From: Anaerolineae bacterium
GTDB lineage: Bacteria > Chloroflexota > Anaerolineae > Aggregatilineales > Phototrophicaceae
Reading direction: 5' to 3'
Length of the DNA stretch: 64,000 bases
Assembly (NCBI GenBank): GCA_017303635.1
Contig: JAFLCG010000022.1
Span: forward strand, 1-64,000
Shown: in pieces, positions 35,402-43,752 of the stretch
Numbering within the stretch: the stretch's first letter is position 1
Layout: each line of letters opens with the position of its first letter
Notes under the pieces: generated by a model
The model's input: only the letters and a program-made list of their open reading frames with translations
What the model was told of the DNA's origin: nothing
The model's database searches: none
Made by a program: the position numbers and the translations under genes

Positions 35402-36021
35402 GCGCTCAACTCCAATCGTGCTGGGGGCTGCTGTCGCTTCTGCTGAAGGCGGGCCTTCATTGCGTTCAGACTATCGGTCTTGACCCTGCCACCGGCCTTG
35501 TCCGTCGCCAATACCGCCATCTTGTCCATGACCGCTTCTGCTGCCCGTTCGAGCAGCGGCGAGGGTTCACCAGATATGCTCGCAGCTTCAACGGGCAACT
35601 GGAGCTTGATGTCCAGACCTCGTTCAAGCAACAGCGGCGCAGCACCTTTTGAATGCGCCAACCGCGCTTTCCAGTCCTCCCGTTCGTAGAAACGTGTCAG
35701 CCGCGCGTTCAGCACCACCTGAGTGGCAAAGCCCGCCTCCACATACCGTGCGAAGATTGTGCAATTCCCCACCTGCGGTGTGACAACTTCATCCACCGTC
35801 AGCAGCGGACGCTGGCGCAGATGGCTATTCGGATCGTCCTGATTGGCATCGGTAGTGGCGGTGCCGCTGGCCTTGCTGTAGAAATCGGCCGTATCCGCAT
35901 CGCAGCCGCCATAAATGACTTGCGTCGCCAGACCGGTGAAAAGCGCCTGTGTCCCTTCAGCCCCGTACAGCAAATGAAACTGGCCCTTCGTTTGTGCGCC
36001 GATCAGAATGCTGGCAACCAT
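35398..36021 (-). CDS. TraG/VirD4-like coupling protein, C-terminal part only (copy A)
   Basis: The 207 residues from ATG 36021 match the C-terminal half of type IV coupling ATPases: GAQTKGQFHLLYGAEGTQAL then FTGLATQVIYGGCDADTADF and RPLLTVDEVVTP, followed by a helical tail (ERGLDIKLQLPVEAASIS). The N-terminal membrane and Walker A parts are absent; upstream sequence is unrelated. Coupling proteins deliver the relaxosome to the secretion channel, so this fragment cannot work alone. A longer in-frame ORF to 36162 adds only unrelated codons. Confidence 0.7.
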   Translation of the reverse strand: MVASILIGAQTKGQFHLLYGAEGTQALFTGLATQVIYGGCDADTADFYSKASGTATTDANQDDPNSHLRQRPLLTVDEVVTPQVGNCTIFARYVEAGFATQVVLNARLTRFYEREDWKARLAHSKGAAPLLLERGLDIKLQLPVEAASISGEPSPLLERAAEAVMDKMAVLATDKAGGRVKTDSLNAMKARLQQKRQQPPARLELSA

Positions 36022-36198
36022 CTTGTCGCATTCGATGGCAAGCCTGCTCCAAAACACAAATAATCCGGTAGTGTCGGACACAGAATATCGATTGCAATAT
36101 GCATCTACGCTATTTAGCTGATGTCGTGCTGTGAGTGACCAAAGTAAAATCAACAGGTTCATTTTACTGTAATCGAATAGGGTTCCTCGGAAAGGTCT

Positions 36199-38172
36199 AT
36201 GAGACTCATGAAACGACTGTATGTACTTCCGTTTGTATTGCTCGTCGTACTTTCTTCCCTATGGATGGGGGCAACCCTCATCGCTGCACAGGATGCAATG
36301 ACTGAAACGAACGAGCAGTCTCTGACTAGTTTTCCCATTTTGGAAAATCTGCCGTCGGCTGAACCTGATCTCTCGACCTACCCGGTCACCGTCGAAAACT
36401 GCGGACGCGAACTAACCTTCGACGCACCGCCGGAACGTGTGATCAGCCTGTGGCAGCCGCCGACCGAAATGCTGCTGGCGCTCGGCGTTGAGAATCGCAT
36501 CATCGCGTTGGCAGGCAGCTATGCTCCTTATCCCGATGTATTTGCGTCGATTGTGGAGGGTATCCCTGCCATCGGCACTGCCATGGCGTGGCCAGCGCGC
36601 GAAGTACTGCTGGCAGAGCAGCCCGATTTCGTCATATCGGAAGGCTTGGACAGCTTCGCTTACGACGCATCACTCGGCTATGCGACCGTCGAAGAAATTG
36701 AAGCAAGCGGTGCAACTGTCTATGCGTCCGCTGCCTGCAACTATGCCAATCCAGAGTCCACCCCACGCAATATCGACCGGGTGCTGAATGATATCCGCAC
36801 GCTCGGCACGATCTTTGGCACAAGCGAACGCGCCGAAGAACTGATTGCGCGGATGGAGGCTCAGCGTCAGACGGTGACAGACGCAGTACAGGGGCGCGAA
36901 CCGGTAAGGGTCGCTTTCTATAATGGCGGTCAGGGTCCGCTGTTTGTCCTCAACTCGTCCATGTGGGCAGACCTGTTGGTCACTGCAGGCGGGGAAAGCG
37001 TTTTCGATCCCATTGCATTTCAAGTGGGTGTCGAAGAGTTTGCAGCAGCGGACCCCGAAGTCATCCTGATGGGAACCTATCCCGGTCAGTCAGCAGAAGA
37101 TTTGAGCACGTTCCTGCAAACGACCTTCCCAACAGTCTCAGCAGTTCAGAATGGTCGCCTGTATCCCATTGAGACGATCAATGTTGAGAACAGCATCCGT
37201 ATTATGTACGGGTTGGAAACGATTGCTAAAGCCCTGCACCCCGATGCATTTGCCGATAGCACGGCTGAAGCCACACCTGCACCAGTTGTAACCACACACA
37301 CGCAGTATCCAGTCACGATTGAAGCTTGTGGGCGGACAATCACGGTCAATGCCCCGCCGCAGCGTGTCTATACTACCTACTGGAACGGGTTTGATCTGTT
37401 AGCACGCCTTGGGCTGGCAGATCGCGTCGTCGGGAATGCCTATCAGGGCGATTATGATGGCGGGGAACTTGCCGAGCAGTATGCTCAAATTCCTAATCAA
37501 TACGAAGGGTACCCTGCCGCAGAAGAAGCACTGGCGCTGCAAGCCGATCTCGTGATTGCATCCTACGATACGTTCGACTTCCCGCCAGAAACACTGTCCA
37601 TCGAGGATTGGTCGGCATCAGGTACACCAGTCTATAGCATGAGCACAGAATGCGGCGGTGGCGATGCGACCCAGGCGCGTTACGAAATGTTCTTCGACGA
37701 TGTACGAAACATCGGGATTATTTTCGATGTCCAGACTGAAGCCGAGGCACTCATTGCTGAGATGCAGGGACGGTTGGATGCGGTACTGTCAGCCTTAGAG
37801 GATTCTCAACCCGTCACATCTATGATCTATTACGGGGGCGAAGGTCCCCTCAATGTCTTTACCAACGGCGTCTACGGCAGCATCATCGAGCTTGCGGGTG
37901 GTCAGACAATCTTCCCCGATGCTGAACGCACGGTGGAAGAGGCCAGTCCGGAAGTGATCGCTGCACTCGCGCCACAAGCCTATCTCATTATTCCCTGGAC
38001 TGATACGTTCGATAATTTGCGAGCATTCCTGTACTCAACGTTTCCAGATGCCCCTGCAACAATCAACAACAAGGCTATTTTGATGCCAGATGGCACTACA
38101 CCGGCAGGGTATCGCACCATCGAAGCCATCGAGCAACTGGCACGGATGCTGCATCCTCAAGCGTTTGAGTAA
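36199..38172 (+). CDS. Tandem double-domain ABC binding protein (FepB/BtuF type), 1
   Basis: The 657-residue product has a signal peptide (about 1-31, ending LIAAQ) and two full periplasmic-binding (class III, siderophore/B12-type) domains. Each domain opens with YPVTxExCG...PxR (at 61 and about 370) and closes with an ALHPxAF motif (about 350 and 652). Such proteins normally carry one domain of about 300 residues. The four copies of YPVTxExCG in this and the next gene show repeated duplication. The cluster encodes a FecCD-type permease and ATPase, so the ligand is probably an iron chelate, cobalamin or heme. Confidence 0.87.
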   Translation: MRLMKRLYVLPFVLLVVLSSLWMGATLIAAQDAMTETNEQSLTSFPILENLPSAEPDLSTYPVTVENCGRELTFDAPPERVISLWQPPTEMLLALGVENRIIALAGSYAPYPDVFASIVEGIPAIGTAMAWPAREVLLAEQPDFVISEGLDSFAYDASLGYATVEEIEASGATVYASAACNYANPESTPRNIDRVLNDIRTLGTIFGTSERAEELIARMEAQRQTVTDAVQGREPVRVAFYNGGQGPLFVLNSSMWADLLVTAGGESVFDPIAFQVGVEEFAAADPEVILMGTYPGQSAEDLSTFLQTTFPTVSAVQNGRLYPIETINVENSIRIMYGLETIAKALHPDAFADSTAEATPAPVVTTHTQYPVTIEACGRTITVNAPPQRVYTTYWNGFDLLARLGLADRVVGNAYQGDYDGGELAEQYAQIPNQYEGYPAAEEALALQADLVIASYDTFDFPPETLSIEDWSASGTPVYSMSTECGGGDATQARYEMFFDDVRNIGIIFDVQTEAEALIAEMQGRLDAVLSALEDSQPVTSMIYYGGEGPLNVFTNGVYGSIIELAGGQTIFPDAERTVEEASPEVIAALAPQAYLIIPWTDTFDNLRAFLYSTFPDAPATINNKAILMPDGTTPAGYRTIEAIEQLARMLHPQAFE

Positions 38173-38197
38173 CTGTTTACTTTGCCTTGTATCGTTT

Positions 38198-38237
38198 GGT
38201 TGTGAATGCAGGTGCAATGCATTCACAACCACTTTTT
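38198..38237 (+). terminator. Rho-independent terminator after binding protein 1
   Basis: GGTTGTGAATGCA (38198-38210) pairs exactly with TGCATTCACAACC (38218-38230), followed by A-C-TTTTTT. It would reduce read-through from the first binding-protein gene into the second. Confidence 0.8.
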
Positions 38238-38364
38238 TCACGCAGCATCAGGTTTTGCACGCGGCGGATTTGCACTACTTTGTCCGTGAGCTGTTGACGT
38301 TTTAACCATGACGTGCTAATCTCCGAACATATTCAATGATACTTTGTATCAATAAGGATATCCA

Positions 38365-40287
38365 ATGATCTTTACCCGTGTCTTACGACTCGCGCTATTT
38401 GTCGTGCTTCTGAGTTTGGTTGCCTTTCCCGCCATCGCTCAGGAAGCTACTCCCGAAGTTGAGCAGCTTACAATCTATCCCGTGACGATTGAAAGTTGTG
38501 GGCGCACTTTGACCATTACCGAAACACCTACCCGTGTTTTTGTTGATTACCAAACCCAGCTTGAATTGATGCTGCGTTTAGGTCTTGGGGAATATATTGC
38601 TGGATATACAGGTGTCGGTGAAGTACCCCTCATGTCGGATGTCACCAACGCCTTTTCGCAGCTTGAAGGACGGGCAACCTATTGGGAGAGCTTCCCAGCG
38701 AGAGAACAAGCAGTGACTGCCGGATACGATTTGGCAATCTTCGCTTTTCCTGCTTATGTGTATGATACATCGAGAGGGCGTGCTACTCGTGAAGAATGGG
38801 AGCAAAATGGCACAATCGTATATGAATCAAATGCTGATTGCATAAATAGTGACGTAGTTCGCACAATCGAAGATTCGTACCAGCAAATTCGGGATATTGG
38901 ACGTATCTTCAATGTTGAGAATCGTGCCGAAGCACTGATTAATGAGATGCAGCAAACGATTGATATGGTGAGTAGTCGTGTCGATGGTCTACCCGCACCC
39001 CGCACTGCTATTCTCGACTATATCGACGAGAACGGCATTCCATATTTCTACGCCGCTGGTATCTACACCGACTTAATCGAACTGGCGGGTGGTGAAAATG
39101 TGTTTGCCGATCAGCAGCAACAATATACCGAAGTCAACCCGGAAGTGGTGGCAGCACGTCCGATTGATGTGCTATTTGTCATGCAGTGGGAAGGCACAAT
39201 TTCAGCAGAGGAAAAAGCTGAGTACTACTTTGCTACGTTCCCTAGCGCACCAGTGTCACAGAGCAGACGGTTTGAAGTCTTAACCAATATAGAGTTGAAT
39301 GCCGGTTCTGGTAACGCTATCGCTGTTGAAAAAATGGCTCGCGCCCTGCATCCCGGAGCGTTTGCCGACCTAACACACGATGCAACTGCTGCCCCCGCTT
39401 CCGCAGCACAGACGCAGTACCCGGTGACCGTCGAGAACTGCGGACAGGAAATTACTATCGCTGCTCGCCCACAACGTGCAATTATGTCATGGGGTGGACA
39501 AGCTGCTTATATGTTGGCCCTGGGTTTGGAAGAAGCGATTATTGGTATGTACTATCGGTTTCCCGATGAGGAAAATCGCCTAGTCCCACCTGATCTCCGC
39601 GAAGCCTACCTGACAATCCCTGTAATTGGTGTTGATGGCGTACCACCAAGTCGGGAAGTGCCGATTGCGCTCAATCCTGATTTCTTCTATTCCGATAATG
39701 CGAGTGATTTTGCTGATGGCCGGGCCACAGTAGAGGATTTCGCTTCTATTGGAGCAACTGTCTTCTCATCTGCCTATGGCTGTGTAGATCCAGAGCTGCA
39801 GACTTTGGATATGATGTTCGATGAGATTCTTACACTGGGTGTGATCTTCGATGTTCAGGCCCAGGCTCAGGCACTTGTTGCTGAAATTGACGCGGGTCTA
39901 AAGACCATCGAATCACAGGTTGCAGGTCGCGAAACAGTCAACGCAGTTCTGATTGAGGGAAGCAGTGAAATCCTTTATGCGGCAGGCAACGGACTTGTAC
40001 AAGCGGTATTTACACTGGCTGGCGGGAATAACATTTTTGATGGTGCATCCTATGATGCGCCACCATCACGCGAAGTCTTTGCTACATCAAATCCCGATGT
40101 GATATTGCTCTGGGATAACAATGCCGAGACCCTGCCAACCTCATTTATCAACTCGGTCTTTATTGATTCCAACGCAGTAAACAATCAGCGAATTATTCCA
40201 ATTCGCTATATTGGTGGCATTGGGTTACGAGTGGTTGAACTTGTGGATGCACTGGCGCGCGCATTCCATCCCGAGGTATTTGAATAG
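38365..40287 (+). CDS. Tandem double-domain ABC binding protein (FepB/BtuF type), 2
   Basis: The 640-residue product has a signal peptide (about 1-25, ending AIAQ) and two class III binding domains, opening with YPVTIESCG (38) and YPVTVENCG (352) and each ending in ARAxHPxxF (near 330 and 635). It is a paralogue of the gene upstream but clearly diverged. It has its own upstream space with a TATCAATAAGGATATCC leader, so it may be transcribed separately. Gene order places it before the permease and ATPase. Confidence 0.87.
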   Translation: MIFTRVLRLALFVVLLSLVAFPAIAQEATPEVEQLTIYPVTIESCGRTLTITETPTRVFVDYQTQLELMLRLGLGEYIAGYTGVGEVPLMSDVTNAFSQLEGRATYWESFPAREQAVTAGYDLAIFAFPAYVYDTSRGRATREEWEQNGTIVYESNADCINSDVVRTIEDSYQQIRDIGRIFNVENRAEALINEMQQTIDMVSSRVDGLPAPRTAILDYIDENGIPYFYAAGIYTDLIELAGGENVFADQQQQYTEVNPEVVAARPIDVLFVMQWEGTISAEEKAEYYFATFPSAPVSQSRRFEVLTNIELNAGSGNAIAVEKMARALHPGAFADLTHDATAAPASAAQTQYPVTVENCGQEITIAARPQRAIMSWGGQAAYMLALGLEEAIIGMYYRFPDEENRLVPPDLREAYLTIPVIGVDGVPPSREVPIALNPDFFYSDNASDFADGRATVEDFASIGATVFSSAYGCVDPELQTLDMMFDEILTLGVIFDVQAQAQALVAEIDAGLKTIESQVAGRETVNAVLIEGSSEILYAAGNGLVQAVFTLAGGNNIFDGASYDAPPSREVFATSNPDVILLWDNNAETLPTSFINSVFIDSNAVNNQRIIPIRYIGGIGLRVVELVDALARAFHPEVFE

Positions 40288-40306
40288 ATCCCATCACACT
40301 GGGAAT

Positions 40307-40345
40307 GCAAAAGCGGAATGAACATGATGTTCATTCCGCTTTTGC
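40307..40345. terminator. 18-bp perfect stem between binding protein 2 and permease
   Basis: GCAAAAGCGGAATGAACA (40307-40324) pairs exactly with its complement at 40328-40345 around a TGA loop. The A4/T4 tracts lie inside the stem, so it can act in both directions. It would keep permease/ATPase levels below those of the binding protein. Confidence 0.65.
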
Positions 40346-40378
40346 CGTAAATCGTACTCATCTGAAAAAGGTAGTCTA

Positions 40379-41467
40379 TTGGCAAGTCTCCCATCCACTA
40401 CTCCATCACATAGCAGGTTGATGAGTTACCCGAGCAGATTCTGGTTACTGGTCATCGGTTTATCATTGGTTACCATTGCCTCCGTCGTACTGGCAGTCGT
40501 CATCGGGCCGGTCGCTATTCCCTATGACATGGTCGTCCGAATCGTTCTCTCGAAAATCGCGCCAGGGATCATGAGTGTGGACTGGACCCCCGTTCAAGAG
40601 CAGATTGTGTGGGTGTTCCGGCTGCCGCGCGCACTGCTGGCGGTGGTGGTCGGAGCTGCGCTTTCAGTCAGTGGAACAGCATTACAGGCGCTGGTCCGTA
40701 ATCCGCTGGCTGACCCTTACACCTTTGGCATCTCGAATGGCGCATCAGTCGGCGCGGTGCTAGTGATCACACTCGGGGCAGGTGCTGCAACCGGATTCAG
40801 TCTGTCCGGTGCGGCGTTCATAGGCGCACTCATCACGATGGTTATCGTGTATGGGATCGCGCAGCAGGGAGGACAAGTCAGCCCCGGACGACTCATTCTG
40901 GCAGGGGTTGCCATCAGCTACGCACTCTCCGCCATTACCACCTATTTGGTGCTGCGAGCCAGCAGTCCCGGCACCAACAGTGCGGCGGTCGCGCTGAGTT
41001 GGTTGGCAGGTACATTAGGCGCAGCGAAATGGGAACAGCTTGGTATCCCCGGTTTTACAGTGCTTGCCGCCACGCTTCTGCTGATGCTTCAAGCACGCCA
41101 GCTTAACGCGCTGCTGGCGGGTGATGAAACGGCGGTCAGCCTCGGCGTGAGCGTTCAACGCTTCCGGTTACAGCTCTTCGTTTTAACGTCGCTGCTCATT
41201 GGCACTGTCGTCGCCATTAGCGGTGCGATCGGATTCGTCGGGCTGATGATCCCGCATCTGGTACGCTTTCTCGTCGGAGCGGATCACCGACGTGTCCTGC
41301 CGATTGCGGCGCTGCTTGGCGCTGTTTATCTCGTTCTCGTGGATATCATCGGGCGCACAATCATCGCACCGTCCGAGCTTCCGGTAGGGATCGTTACGGC
41401 GGCGGTGGGCGGACCATTCTTCCTGTGGATGCTCTGGCAGCGGCGGCTGACGGGAGGCGTGCGGTGA
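40379..41467 (+). CDS. FecCD/BtuC-type ABC permease
   Basis: The 362-residue product has about ten membrane segments and the family landmark SVSGTALQALVRNPLADPYT then FGISNGASVGAVL (about 100-130), followed by GLMIPHLVRFLVG DHR (about 290-308). It imports iron-siderophore, heme or cobalamin. Start TTG 40379 follows AAAGGTAG; ATG 40421 (MSYPSRFW) is an alternative. It overlaps the ATPase start by GTGA. Confidence 0.88.
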   Translation: MASLPSTTPSHSRLMSYPSRFWLLVIGLSLVTIASVVLAVVIGPVAIPYDMVVRIVLSKIAPGIMSVDWTPVQEQIVWVFRLPRALLAVVVGAALSVSGTALQALVRNPLADPYTFGISNGASVGAVLVITLGAGAATGFSLSGAAFIGALITMVIVYGIAQQGGQVSPGRLILAGVAISYALSAITTYLVLRASSPGTNSAAVALSWLAGTLGAAKWEQLGIPGFTVLAATLLLMLQARQLNALLAGDETAVSLGVSVQRFRLQLFVLTSLLIGTVVAISGAIGFVGLMIPHLVRFLVGADHRRVLPIAALLGAVYLVLVDIIGRTIIAPSELPVGIVTAAVGGPFFLWMLWQRRLTGGVR

Positions 41468-42267
41468 ACATCGAGATCACCAGCGTCTCCGTCGCTATTC
41501 AGGAAAAGCGCATTGTCGAAGGCATTTCGCTACATATTCAGCCGGGTCAGGTCGTCGGGCTAATTGGTCCGAACGGGAGCGGCAAATCGACGCTGCTGCG
41601 AACGGTCTACCGAATGCTCAAACCAGAAGCGGGTTATGTGCGCTTGGGCGGCGATGATGTGTGGAAGCTCACTGCGCGCGAGTCAGCGCGGCGTACCGGG
41701 GTAGTGGTCCAGGAAACGCCGAGCGACTTTGAGTTTACAGTGCGCGAAGTCGTGCAGATGGGGCGCACCCCCCATAAAGATACCTTCGCGTTGGATACGC
41801 AGACTGATTCCGCACTCGTAAGCGCCGCGCTGGAACGGGTGGAAATGTCAGGCTTCGACGAGCGCCCGTTTTCAACGCTTTCCGGCGGCGAAAAGCAGCG
41901 CGTCCTGATCGCCCGCGTGCTGGTACAGCAGCCGAAACTGCTCATCCTTGATGAGCCGACCAACCATCTCGACGTCCATCACCAATTAGAGATTCTTGAA
42001 CTGGTGCGCGGGCTTGGCATTACGACCCTAATCACGCTGCACGACCTGAACTTGGCTGCGATGTACTGCGATTATCTGTACGTGATGCAGCAGGGGCAAA
42101 TTGCCGCTGAAGGCGCGCCTGAAGCAACCTTGACGCGCACCCTGATTCAGCAGGTATTCCGTGTCGATGCCATCCACACGCGCCACCCAAGCCGTGACTG
42201 CTTGCATCTGATATTTATTCCGCTGGAGCAGCCTTCGCCGACAAACGAGCCGCCGACACCTGCTTGA
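41464..42267 (+). CDS. ABC ATPase of the FecE/BtuD type
   Basis: The 267-residue product has Walker A GPNGSGKST (about 36-44), signature LSGGEKQRV, Walker B LLILDEPTNHLD and a switch His in LHDLN. GTG 41464 overlaps the permease stop and follows GGGAGG. It energises the double-domain binding-protein importer. The 3' end overlaps the convergent DJ-1-like gene by 53 bases. Confidence 0.88.
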   Translation: MNIEITSVSVAIQEKRIVEGISLHIQPGQVVGLIGPNGSGKSTLLRTVYRMLKPEAGYVRLGGDDVWKLTARESARRTGVVVQETPSDFEFTVREVVQMGRTPHKDTFALDTQTDSALVSAALERVEMSGFDERPFSTLSGGEKQRVLIARVLVQQPKLLILDEPTNHLDVHHQLEILELVRGLGITTLITLHDLNLAAMYCDYLYVMQQGQIAAEGAPEATLTRTLIQQVFRVDAIHTRHPSRDCLHLIFIPLEQPSPTNEPPTPA

Positions 42268-42961
42268 CGTTCTCGACAAAGCCATCGAACATGGCGCGCA
42301 TCATCCGCACCGTCTCCGGGGACGACTTTTCCGGCGTGCCAGCATTCAGCGTCGGCTGCGGATCATATTCGGACAAAAGCTGCACCCCTTCGGCATAGGT
42401 ATTGCCGCGCAAACGAGCCACGATTTCCAGCCCGCAGTCCAGCCCGGCAGTAACCCCCGCGCCCGTGATGCGGTTGCGATCCACCACCACGCGCTGATTG
42501 ACCGGCTGCGCTCCAAATTCGCTCAACAAATCGCGAACTACCCAGTGTGAAGTTGCCTGATAGCCTTCGAGCAATCCGGCGGCGGCGAGTACCAGTGATC
42601 CGGTGCAAACACTCGTCACCCAGCGCGCCTGTTCCCCACGTACTCGGAGAAAATCAAGCGTTGCTTGATCCTGCATCGCACGAAGTGTGCCATTGGTGCC
42701 CCCAGGTACACAGATAACCAATAGGCCTTCAGGGCATTCCTCGAAGGTTAGCTGCGGTGTGACGTAAACCCCGGTGTCGCTGATGACAGGCTCACGAGTC
42801 TTGGCGACAAGCAGGGTTCGCTCGCCCATCAAATTGATGAACATATGGTGCGGCCCAAAGACATCAAGTGCCGTAAATTCTGGGTAGAGCACTATGGCGA
42901 GCTGCCCATCCTGATACCCTCCAAAACGTTCAATAAACTCTGAATCCATCTGATGCGTCAT
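42215..42961 (-). CDS. DJ-1/PfpI-family protein
   Basis: The 248-residue product has the class I glutamine-amidotransferase-like fold with the nucleophile elbow in VTSVCTGSLVLAAAG (Cys119). The preceding CVPGGTNGT and ALDVFGP phrases are typical of the isonitrile-hydratase/transcriptional-regulator sensor subgroup. There is no AraC helix-turn-helix, so it is the enzyme form. Start ATG 42961 follows AGGATGTGAG. The last 50 bases overlap the ATPase gene on the other strand. Confidence 0.82.
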   Translation of the reverse strand: MTHQMDSEFIERFGGYQDGQLAIVLYPEFTALDVFGPHHMFINLMGERTLLVAKTREPVISDTGVYVTPQLTFEECPEGLLVICVPGGTNGTLRAMQDQATLDFLRVRGEQARWVTSVCTGSLVLAAAGLLEGYQATSHWVVRDLLSEFGAQPVNQRVVVDRNRITGAGVTAGLDCGLEIVARLRGNTYAEGVQLLSEYDPQPTLNAGTPEKSSPETVRMMRAMFDGFVENVKQVSAARLSAKAAPAE

Positions 42962-43093
42962 TCTCACATCCTATCTATCTGATAAAACGACCTGCTGTAG
43001 TTGACTTGGAAAAATAATATTATATCGGCTTGATTGAGTGGCTTCTCTACGCCGTTTGACATACTTGCGATTTCAACTCAAGGAGCGAAGTTG

Positions 43094-43684
43094 ATGATGG
43101 CCAATGGTGAAGTGTTTGTAGTATTCCTCTGCAATCTCGCTGCGAAATCTGTGAAACTGTCTTTACCTGATGGGTGCCGGAGCCGCTTGATGCTTTTCAA
43201 ACGTATCAACGAAGTTCATCCCTGGGGCGATGCTACTGACATCCATGAAGACATGTGAGGGAGAGAAGCCCTGAATTAGTTGATTGCACTACGAAGTGTC
43301 TCGGAACGCATGAAGTATCACAGAGTTTGTGCGTCATGCCTTCAGCGAGTTTTGGGTAAGTGAAGTCGAAGTGGCATTTGCTCATCAGCCACCTACCTGT
43401 TTTGTGGTTATCGAATCGAAGCGAAGCGTGTGATTGGGTTTGCAGTTTTTGATATCACCACCTAGGGCTTTTTTGGTCCGACTCACGTTGATGAAACTGC
43501 ACGCGGACGTGGCACTGGGACGGCACTGCTTCTGGCTAGCCTTTATGCTCTGTATGAGGATGGCCATGCCTATGCCATTATCGGGCGGCCCGATCGACTA
43601 CTATGCAAAGACGGTCGGGGCGATTCCCATTCCTGGCGCAAAAGAGAGCATCTACCGGAGATTGCTTCGGCCCGAGAATCAGTA
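43094..43684 (+). pseudogene. GNAT acetyltransferase, interrupted and frameshifted
   Basis: AAGGAGCG precedes ATG 43094, which opens a plausible N terminus (GEVFVVFLCNLAAKSVKLSL). After an interruption that ends with a 38-bp repeat copy at 43287-43322, coding resumes directly at EFVRHAFSEFWVSEVEVAFA. It runs, with a frameshift and an in-frame TAG near 43465, through VDETARGRGTGTALLLASLY (the acetyl-CoA loop) to DYYAKTVGAIPIPGAKESIY. All parts of one GNAT enzyme are present but the frame is lost at several points. Confidence 0.75.
43287..43322 (-). repeat. Dispersed 38-bp repeat, copy 3
   Basis: The reverse complement reads TGTGATACTTCATGCG and then TTCCGAGACACTTCGTAGTG. It lies exactly at the point where the broken GNAT gene resumes, as expected for the edge of an inserted element. 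Confidence 0.7.
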
Positions 43685-43752
43685 AGTGAGTCGGTTAGAT
43701 TCTTTGAACGAGTGCATATTCTGCAGTAGTAGTGTTCTAGCCTTCTCTATCG

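Larger units (their letters stand above)
35072..36030 (-). repeat. TraG-C/HU module, copy A
   Basis: About 960 bases shared with 50233-51160 and 63312-64000. The module is bounded on the right by the codons for DKMV of the TraG-like gene, where similarity ends abruptly in copies A and B, and on the left about 30 bases past the HU stop. Copies A and C remain similar some 15-20 bases further left than B. Confidence 0.85.
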
